Assembly (NCBI GenBank): GCA_965658435.1
Contig: CBFHSE010000049.1
Coordinates: forward strand, 1 to 6,740
DNA from: JADHLN01 sp965658435
Lineage (GTDB): Bacteria; Pseudomonadota; Alphaproteobacteria; Rickettsiales; JABIRX01
Reading direction: 5' to 3'
DNA length: 6,740 nucleotides
This document shows positions 1 to 5,393 of the stretch, one piece after another. Made by a program: the position numbers and the translations under genes. The notes under the pieces were generated by a model, which was not told where the DNA came from, made no database searches, and was given only the letters and a program-made list of their open reading frames with translations. Numbering within the stretch: position 1 is the stretch's first letter; every line of letters begins with the position of its first letter.

Positions 1-1
1 T

Positions 2-310
2 AAATCACTTAACCTTCCAGAATATTATAGTTACGATTCCTGGGGTAATAAAATCAAATATAATATTGATATAGATGCATTAATTAACAAAGATGCAAGT
101 AAAGTATTTTTGTTTCTTCAATCTGCTGCAAACATAAAAAATAGAAAAGCTATTAAGATTTCAGAAGTGATAACTATCTCTCAATTTATAAATTCTATCA
201 ATATATTTGATAATTACGCTAAAAATTTTTGTAAATTATGGAAGGTTTTAAAATCTCGTATTTTAGATTGTAACTATTTAAACAATAAAGTTAATAAAAT
301 ATGTTTATAG
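2..310 (+). CDS. Pilin-like protein, 3' end only (5' part outside window)
   Basis: The frame is open from the left edge of the window to a TAG at 308-310, giving the last 102 residues of a longer protein. Near the start it reads YDSWGNKIKY (about residues 9-18 of the fragment). This resembles the D-x-W-G-N-x-x-x-Y element of type II secretion pseudopilins and many alphaproteobacterial prepilin-like proteins, where it opens the C-terminal beta-sheet. The remainder is not recognisable; it has three cysteines, one next to the C-terminus (KICL). A TTG at 110 could act as a start, but the pilin signature lies upstream of it, so the real gene is larger. The end overlaps the next pilin-like gene by 10 nt, indicating one transcript and probable translational coupling. 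The assignment rests on the short motif plus two neighbours with clear prepilin signals. The prepilin leader itself, if present, is outside the window. Confidence 0.6.
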   Translation, partial: KSLNLPEYYSYDSWGNKIKYNIDIDALINKDASKVFLFLQSAANIKNRKAIKISEVITISQFINSINIFDNYAKNFCKLWKVLKSRILDCNYLNNKVNKICL

Positions 311-780
311 ATGAGAGAGGTTTTTCACTTTTAGAATTGATAATTATAATTACAATTTCAGCGTTATTATATCAAATGATTCATAGCATTTATAAAGAAT
401 TATTTGACATAAAAATCAAAAATGAATCATTAGAATCTATAATAAAAATTGAAATAGATATTATAAATAAATTTAAAAGAGATCAAAAATTACCATATCC
501 TAAAAATATAGCTTTAGACAAAAATGACGAATGTAAAGAATATGAAGGTCTAATCAAAGAAGGTGTATATTATAAGGTTAGAGGACAGCCATATTGTAAG
601 AATATCAAGCCAGATAGTGAAATAGTTACTTTAGACAATAAAATACATAAAATTTTTATAAGTAAATCACATCTTTTAAGAAGGGCTGGAGTTAATTTAG
701 AAAATGATAAATGCTTGTGTAATTTTGGTGAAATTCATAAAAATCTTGTAAATTATGCCAATCAAATTTGCAGCATATAA
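301..780 (+). CDS. Type IV prepilin-like minor pilin/pseudopilin (159 aa)
   Basis: The N-terminus is a class III (prepilin) signal: leader MFIDERG, cleavage expected after Gly7, then FSLLE with Phe8 as the mature +1 residue and Glu12 as the conserved +5 glutamate. A hydrophobic helix follows to about residue 30. Such proteins are processed by a prepilin peptidase, sit in the inner membrane and assemble into type IV pili, competence pseudopili or type II secretion pseudopili. After the helix come an amphipathic stretch (about 35-60), then LPYPKN (64-69), which resembles the LPCPA element of alphaproteobacterial prepilin-like proteins. Five cysteines lie in the periplasmic part (78, 99, 138, 140, 157). 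The D-x-W-x-N element of both neighbours is absent. The start is fixed by an in-frame TAA at 295-297, two codons before the ATG. The gene overlaps the upstream gene by 10 nt and the downstream one by 26 nt. The pilin class is well supported; the exact role (minor pilin or pseudopilin) is not. Confidence 0.8.
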   Translation: MFIDERGFSLLELIIIITISALLYQMIHSIYKELFDIKIKNESLESIIKIEIDIINKFKRDQKLPYPKNIALDKNDECKEYEGLIKEGVYYKVRGQPYCKNIKPDSEIVTLDNKIHKIFISKSHLLRRAGVNLENDKCLCNFGEIHKNLVNYANQICSI

Positions 781-2008
781 ACAAGCTTTTTCTTTAATAG
801 AAATATCATTTTTAATTATAATAATTGGAATAATATTGAGTTTAAATCTCGAATATACAGAATATATAGGGCATAAATATAATATTGATAATACATACAG
901 AAAATTAAAAAGAATCAAGAATAATTTAATTGCTTCTAATCACAAAAATGACTTAAAAGAATTTATTAAAAATAAATATTTTTATACAAAAGATCTAATA
1001 ATTGCAGATATTAATTATGAAAATTTAAATTTAACTGAATATGACGTAATTGATGCCTGGAATAACAAGATATTAATAGCTTTTAGAGATAGTATAAGGC
1101 AAGATATTACTCTTAAAAAACTATGTAACTTAGATTTTGGAAATCTATCTTTTGCAATAAAAAATGACGATATAATCATCGGTAATTTAGCAAATAAATG
1201 CAATAATAGGGAATTAAATATCTACCATAATCTAGAAGTAAGTTATGACAGATTAGCTAGAGAAAATATTGTTAAATTTAATGATCATAACAATATTAAA
1301 ATTGTCAATTTAGATGTTTTTCAAATTACATTATATGTAAATTTTGCTCTTCAAAATGCAAATAAACAATTAATTTATCTTTTAAAATATGCTAATAATG
1401 AAGAATGTTTAATTTACGAGGATAATAAACTTTGCTATCGAATATCATTCGGGAGTCATCATAAAAAACATTGTTTTAAAGAATATATAAATCCCAAAGA
1501 AAATATATCACTTGCTATCACAAGATCACCATTTAGAATTGAAAATATACACATCAATAATCAAGAGTTTAAAGCTCAAAGCTTAACCTTTGCTTTATCT
1601 GATTTAGAATATTTGCAAATAGGAGGTAATCACAAAAATATGAAAGGTTTTAATGGAATTATTAATCAAATTATAATAAGCGAACAAGATTTTGATAAAT
1701 CTATATATACTTATCTAATCAACAGATGGTCAGATGAAAAAAAATTAAAAATTATAGATTTAGATAATGATAATATTCATTATAAAGATGTTTATCTAAT
1801 AAGTTACGGCAAAAATCAAAATGGTGCGATTAATTTGAATAAAAAACAATTTTTTAAAGAAAAAAAACTTTCAATATTTGAAACTGAAAATATAGTTAAC
1901 CATATGTCTGACAGAATTTTCAACCATCTTAATCATAATGAGTTAAAAAAATTTCCTGATGGATTAGATAATTACGATGACATAACTATTTACTTCAACA
2001 TAAATTAA
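755..2008 (+). CDS. Modular pilin with inserted LamG/ConA-like lectin domain (417 aa)
   Basis: Residues 1-11 form a prepilin leader ending in Ala11. FSLIE (12-16) supplies the mature Phe+1 and Glu+5, followed by a hydrophobic helix to about 32. Residues 35-75 look helical. IDAWNNKILIAF (99-110) matches the D-x-W-x-N strand of pilin heads. From about 165 to 328 the pattern fits a LamG/concanavalin A-like jelly roll: FQITLYVNFAL (189-199), ISLAITRS (251-258), IHINNQ (265-270), LQIGGN (287-292), FNGIINQIIIS (299-309) and a terminal YLINRW (320-325). Residues 346-417 return to pilin-type elements: VYLISYGKNQNGA (346-358, like the SHGKNGxGA motif), ETEN and a near-terminal YDDITIYF. The lectin module therefore appears to sit inside the pilin head. 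Five cysteines (124, 149, 218, 227, 240) could form disulfides. An in-frame TAA at 749-751 fixes the start. A role as a pilus-borne adhesin is inferred; the LamG call is by pattern only. Confidence 0.75.
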   Translation: MPIKFAAYKQAFSLIEISFLIIIIGIILSLNLEYTEYIGHKYNIDNTYRKLKRIKNNLIASNHKNDLKEFIKNKYFYTKDLIIADINYENLNLTEYDVIDAWNNKILIAFRDSIRQDITLKKLCNLDFGNLSFAIKNDDIIIGNLANKCNNRELNIYHNLEVSYDRLARENIVKFNDHNNIKIVNLDVFQITLYVNFALQNANKQLIYLLKYANNEECLIYEDNKLCYRISFGSHHKKHCFKEYINPKENISLAITRSPFRIENIHINNQEFKAQSLTFALSDLEYLQIGGNHKNMKGFNGIINQIIISEQDFDKSIYTYLINRWSDEKKLKIIDLDNDNIHYKDVYLISYGKNQNGAINLNKKQFFKEKKLSIFETENIVNHMSDRIFNHLNHNELKKFPDGLDNYDDITIYFNIN

Positions 2009-2016
2009 AAGAAAAA

Positions 2017-2448
2017 ATGAGTAATAAAAAAATTTATATAGCCTGCGATCATGCAGGTTTTGATTTAAAAGAATCATTGATAAAAGAGCTGACAAATAAA
2101 TTAGATATTATCGATCTAGGTTGCAATAGCAAAGCATCTGTAGATTACCCAGACTATGCAAATAAAATAGCAGAGAAACTAAAAAATGATGATAAAGCTT
2201 TTGGTATATTAATTTGTGGGACAGGAATAGGTATTTCTATAGCAGCTAACCGTCATAAGCATATTAGAGCTGCAATTTGCCATGATAATTATTCGGCCAA
2301 GATGGCCAGAAAACATAATAATGCTAATATAGTTGTGTTTGGTAGCAGAATAATAGCATTTGAAGATGCAGTAGAAATCATAAAGTTATTTTTATCAGAG
2401 GAGTTTGAAGCAAATCGTCACGATCTTAGGGTAAAGAAGCTATCTTAA
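2017..2448 (+). CDS. rpiB: Ribose-5-phosphate isomerase B
   Basis: The enzyme interconverts ribose 5-phosphate and ribulose 5-phosphate in the cytoplasmic non-oxidative pentose phosphate pathway. At 143 residues it has the usual length for the RpiB/LacA/LacB family. Visible family motifs are ACDHAGFDLK (9-18, with Asp11-His12), SVDYPDYA (41-48) and GILICGTGIGISIAANR (63-79). Cys67 in the last of these matches the catalytic cysteine of E. coli-type RpiB, whereas the actinobacterial type uses Glu. ARKHNNAN (97-104) contains the histidine thought to assist ring opening, and NRHDLRVKKL near the C-terminus carries the arginines expected to hold the phosphate. The gene starts 8 nt after the lectin-pilin stop, with only an A/G-rich weak ribosome site (AAAAGAAAA). 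It could be read through from the pilin genes. The sugar-specific LacAB alternative is less likely, given the single gene and its housekeeping neighbours. Confidence 0.95.
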   Translation: MSNKKIYIACDHAGFDLKESLIKELTNKLDIIDLGCNSKASVDYPDYANKIAEKLKNDDKAFGILICGTGIGISIAANRHKHIRAAICHDNYSAKMARKHNNANIVVFGSRIIAFEDAVEIIKLFLSEEFEANRHDLRVKKLS

Positions 2449-2512
2449 AAAATTAAAAGCTTTACTTTACAAGTTAAAATGGTTTATTTTTTAGAAAAAT
2501 TTTATCTAGACA
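2449..2512 (+). promoter_or_regulatory. Longest gap of the window; possible weak promoter for glyA
   Basis: This 64 nt gap between rpiB and glyA is the only one here large enough for a promoter. TTTACA at 2466-2471 could serve as a -35 element (TTGACA with one mismatch). The -10 candidates at an allowed distance are poor, for example TTTAGA at 2490-2495 with an 18 nt spacer. In DNA this AT-rich such matches arise easily by chance. No stable G+C hairpin followed by a T-run is visible, so there is no sign that rpiB transcription ends here. No Shine-Dalgarno sequence precedes the glyA ATG; the bases just before it read TTTATCTAGACA. Confidence 0.2.
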
Positions 2513-3781
2513 ATGAATACCACAAAATTTTTCACATTAGACATAAATCAAGCTGATTCTGAAATTTATAATGCAATTGAATCTGAAGATAAGAGACAAA
2601 AAGAGCAAATTGAATTAATTGCTTCTGAAAATATAGCAAGCAAAGCAGTTAGAGATGCTCAAGGTAGTATATTTACAAATAAATATGCAGAAGGATATCC
2701 AGGTAAAAGATATTATGGAGGTTGTGAATATGCAGATATTGTTGAAAATCTTGCAATTGAAAGAGCTAAAAAACTATTTGATGCTCAATATGTTAATGTG
2801 CAACCAAATTCAGGTTCACAAGCAAATCAGGCTGTATTTACTGCTTTAATTAAACCAGGTGATACAATTTTAGGTCAGTCACTGGCAGCAGGAGGGCATT
2901 TAACGCATGGTGCAACACCAAATCAATCTGGAAAATGGTTTAATGCTATTCAGTATGGAGTGAGTAAATCAGACCATTTATTAGATTACGATGAAATTGA
3001 AGCTTTAGCTCTAGAGCATAAGCCTAAATTACTAATAGGAGGGTTTTCTGCATATCCAAGGATAGTTGATTGGAAAAGATTAAGAGAAATTGCTGATAAA
3101 GTTGGAGCCTATTTCTTAGTTGATATGGCGCATATTGCAGGTTTAGTTGCTGCTAAACAATATCCATCACCATTACCTTATGCAGATGTTGTTACAACTA
3201 CAACTCATAAAACATTAAGAGGTCCTAGAGGAGGGATGATTTTATCAAATAATTCTGAATTAGGTAAAAAATTTAATTCAGCAATTTTTCCTGGAATTCA
3301 AGGTGGTCCGCTAGTTCATGTTATTGCTGCTAAAGCAGTATCTTTTGGTGAAGCATTACAAGATGATTTTAAAGAATATATAAAAAACGTCATAAATAAT
3401 GCAAAAATATTAGCTAAAACATTAGAGAATAGAGGTTTAAATATAATATCAAAAGGAACTGATAATCATATTGTTCTAGTTGATTTAACCCCTAAAAATC
3501 TCACAGGAAAGGAAACAGAAGAATCTCTTGAAAGAGCAAATCTTACATGCAATAAAAACGCTATTCCATTTGACCCACAAAAACCATTTGTTACATCTGG
3601 TATCAGGCTTGGTACTTCAGCTGGTACAACTAGAGGTTTTGGGGCTAAAGAATTTGAAGAAGTTGGAAATCTGATTGGCGATATTATTGATGCTTTACAC
3701 CAAAAAGAAAATATTGACGAAATTACAGCAAAAACAAAAAATAGAGTTATAGATCTTTGTAGTAAATTTCCTCTCGAATAA
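2513..3781 (+). CDS. glyA: Serine hydroxymethyltransferase
   Basis: GlyA is a PLP enzyme that converts serine and tetrahydrofolate to glycine and 5,10-methylene-tetrahydrofolate. It is the main source of one-carbon units for purine, thymidylate and methionine synthesis. The 422 residues match the usual bacterial length of about 420. Conserved elements in order are LIASEN (35-40), YAEGYPGKRYYGG (58-70), PNSGSQANQAV (98-108), DMAHIAGLVA (204-213, with Asp204 and His207 against the cofactor ring), TTTTHKTLRGPRGG (228-241, with Lys233 the Schiff-base lysine), GGPLVHVIAAKAVSF (264-278) and GIRLGTSAGTTRG (363-375, with Arg365 binding the substrate carboxylate). All key residues are present. An in-frame TAG at 2507-2509 fixes the ATG. 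The TAA is followed immediately by the ATG of nrdR, so the two are translated from one message. Confidence 0.98.
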   Translation: MNTTKFFTLDINQADSEIYNAIESEDKRQKEQIELIASENIASKAVRDAQGSIFTNKYAEGYPGKRYYGGCEYADIVENLAIERAKKLFDAQYVNVQPNSGSQANQAVFTALIKPGDTILGQSLAAGGHLTHGATPNQSGKWFNAIQYGVSKSDHLLDYDEIEALALEHKPKLLIGGFSAYPRIVDWKRLREIADKVGAYFLVDMAHIAGLVAAKQYPSPLPYADVVTTTTHKTLRGPRGGMILSNNSELGKKFNSAIFPGIQGGPLVHVIAAKAVSFGEALQDDFKEYIKNVINNAKILAKTLENRGLNIISKGTDNHIVLVDLTPKNLTGKETEESLERANLTCNKNAIPFDPQKPFVTSGIRLGTSAGTTRGFGAKEFEEVGNLIGDIIDALHQKENIDEITAKTKNRVIDLCSKFPLE

Positions 3782-4228
3782 ATGTATTGTGCATTCTGTA
3801 AACATCAAGAAACAATAGTAAAAGATTCTAGGATATCAGAAGACGGAACCTTCACTAGAAGGAGAAGAGAGTGTCCGAAATGTAGTGCTAGATTCACTAC
3901 ATATGAAAGAGTTCATTTAAAGGAAGTTATAATTATTAAAAAATCTGGCGAAAAAGAGTTTTTTAACAGAGAAAAACTTGCTAAATCAATTAAGATGGCC
4001 TTGAGAAAAAGACAAATTATGTCTGATATAATTGAGCAGATGTTAGATGAGATTTATCTTAAGCTAAATAAAATGAATGACTCAGAAATATCATCCAAGA
4101 AAATTGGTGAAATAGTAATGCGTAAATTACGAAAATTAGATATGGTTGCATTTATTAGGTTTGCCTCTGTATATAAAAATTTTGAAACAACAAATGATTT
4201 TCAAAAATTTTTAGAAAAATATGAGTAA
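3782..4228 (+). CDS. nrdR: Transcriptional repressor NrdR
   Basis: NrdR senses the dATP/ATP state and represses ribonucleotide reductase genes by binding paired NrdR boxes. The 148 residues fit the family length of about 150. A zinc ribbon is formed by Cys3, Cys6, Cys31 and Cys34 (MYCAFC and CPKCSARFTTYER), with the basic DNA-binding run TRRRRECPKC between and beside them. The ATP-cone runs from about 49 to 139 and includes VIIIKKSGEKEFFNREKL (49-66) and the helical segment ending in FIRFASVYKNF (124-134). The second zinc knuckle residue pair is YCAFC rather than the common CPFC form, but the metal ligands are intact. The gene starts directly after the glyA stop (TAAATG) with no Shine-Dalgarno sequence and overlaps ribD by 8 nt. 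The glyA-nrdR-ribD neighbourhood is common in Alphaproteobacteria. No clear NrdR box was found in this window, so its targets lie elsewhere. Confidence 0.97.
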   Translation: MYCAFCKHQETIVKDSRISEDGTFTRRRRECPKCSARFTTYERVHLKEVIIIKKSGEKEFFNREKLAKSIKMALRKRQIMSDIIEQMLDEIYLKLNKMNDSEISSKKIGEIVMRKLRKLDMVAFIRFASVYKNFETTNDFQKFLEKYE

Positions 4229-5354
4229 TTTCATAAGTAACCAAGATAAAAAATTTATTCAGCTAGCAATAAATGAGGCCAAAAAAAATCTTGGAAAAAC
4301 ATATCCTAATCCCTCTGTAGGTGCAGCTCTTGTCAAAGGGGATTTGTTAATTGATATGACTTCTACTGGGATTGGCGGTTCACCTCATGCAGAATTTGAA
4401 ATATTAAACAGGAATAATGATAAGGATCTTAAATTATACACTCTCTATGTAACATTAGAGCCATGTTCAGTGCAAGGCAAAAACCCTGCTTGTACTGATA
4501 TCATAATTAAATCTGGAGTAAAAAAAGTAATAATAGGCTGCTTAGATGAAAATCCTATAATGAAAGGCAAGTCAATTAAAATTCTGCAAAAGCATGATAT
4601 TGATGTAAAGCTATTAAATTGTAAAAAATCAAAGGAGCTTCATAAATATTTTTTTCATTTTATCTCTAATAAGAAGCCATTTTTAACTGCAAAAATTGCC
4701 TGTTCTATAGATAGTAAAATTGCTACAAATTTATCTGAAAGTAAATGGATAACTAGTAAAGATTCAAGAAATATAGTTCACTATTTAAGATCAAGTCATG
4801 ATGCTATTATTACGGGTGTGAATACAATAAACATAGATGACCCTGAATTAAATGTTAGAATAGATGGTTTAAAAGAGGAAAAAACAAAAATAATATTAGA
4901 TAGAGATTTGACTATAAATAAAGATGCTAAAATTATTAAAAAGGCGCAAATCTCAAAGTTAATCATTTTTACAACTAGCAAATCCAAGAATAAATTACAG
5001 TTTTTAGAAGAAAAAAATATAAAAATCATTACTTTAGCTACAAAAGATTATGATAATCCTGCCTTTATATTAGACGAGATTGCTAAAATGGGGGTTACAA
5101 GTTTATTTTTAGAGTCTGGAACATTAATAAATAAATTTATTACAAAAAATCTTATCGATGAGTTACATATATTTCGTTCCAGCAAAATATTAGGAGATAA
5201 AGCAATAAATTTTATCAATAGCGAATTTATTAATGGTTTGAATGTAGCAAACTTTTCTTTAAAAAATTTAAGAAAAATAAATGATTTAGACCATCAGGAA
5301 ATATATAAAAAACTCCAATTTAAAAGAGTTATTTCTTGCCATGTGAATATATAA
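4221..5354 (+). CDS. ribD: Bifunctional riboflavin deaminase/reductase RibD
   Basis: RibD carries out the second and third steps of riboflavin synthesis: deamination of 2,5-diamino-6-ribosylamino-pyrimidinone 5'-phosphate, then NADPH-dependent reduction of the ribosyl group. The N-terminal zinc deaminase domain (about 1-145) shows YPNPSVGAALV (28-38), PHAE (55-58, with His56 as ligand and Glu58 as proton shuttle) and EPCSVQGKNPAC (80-91, with Cys82 and Cys91 as ligands). The reductase domain (about 152-377) shows PFLTAKIACSIDSKIA (153-168), ESKWIT (173-178), HYLRSSHDAIITGVNTINIDDPELNVR (187-213), LFLESG (295-300) and DELHIFRSSKILG (313-325). The length of 377 is normal for the fusion. Val84 replaces the usual His of the PCSHxG motif, and Ser299 replaces a usual Gly in the LVEGG-like loop; neither is a metal ligand. 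An in-frame TAG at 4212-4214 fixes the start. The 8 nt overlap with nrdR implies coupling. The usual rib genes do not follow; gyrA does. Confidence 0.96.
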   Translation: MSNFISNQDKKFIQLAINEAKKNLGKTYPNPSVGAALVKGDLLIDMTSTGIGGSPHAEFEILNRNNDKDLKLYTLYVTLEPCSVQGKNPACTDIIIKSGVKKVIIGCLDENPIMKGKSIKILQKHDIDVKLLNCKKSKELHKYFFHFISNKKPFLTAKIACSIDSKIATNLSESKWITSKDSRNIVHYLRSSHDAIITGVNTINIDDPELNVRIDGLKEEKTKIILDRDLTINKDAKIIKKAQISKLIIFTTSKSKNKLQFLEEKNIKIITLATKDYDNPAFILDEIAKMGVTSLFLESGTLINKFITKNLIDELHIFRSSKILGDKAINFINSEFINGLNVANFSLKNLRKINDLDHQEIYKKLQFKRVISCHVNI

Positions 5355-5393
5355 CTATTAAATTGTTAAAAAACAATATTCAGCACCTAAAAT

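Noticed and set aside
110..310. Short gene starting at TTG 110
   Set aside because: The same frame is open to the left edge and the pilin signature lies upstream of the TTG, so this is the tail of a larger gene.
697..918. Minus-strand open frame of 73 codons
   Set aside because: It lies opposite two well-supported pilin genes, matches no recognised family and is the hydrophobic shadow of the prepilin helix region.
1015..1203. Minus-strand open frame of 62 codons
   Set aside because: Antisense to the lectin-pilin gene, no motif, expected by chance in AT-rich DNA.
2456..2463. Palindrome AAAGCTTT after rpiB, as a possible operator
   Set aside because: Eight bases only, no second copy in a regulatory position and no known factor; chance explains it.
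2449..2512. Riboswitch or NrdR box upstream of glyA
   Set aside because: The 64 nt gap is too short and G+C-poor for a glycine or FMN riboswitch, and no paired NrdR-box-like palindrome is visible.
2655..2849. Plus-strand open frame of 64 codons inside glyA
   Set aside because: Out-of-frame shadow of a fully conserved glyA with low-complexity Leu/Ile-rich content.
4796..5029. Minus-strand open frame of 77 codons inside ribD
   Set aside because: Antisense shadow; the ribD reductase motifs on the plus strand explain this stretch.
5362..5377. Hairpin ATTGTT-AAAA-AACAAT between ribD and gyrA, as a possible terminator
   Set aside because: The stem is only 6 bp with a single G-C pair and no T-run follows, so it is too weak for a terminator and is expected by chance here.
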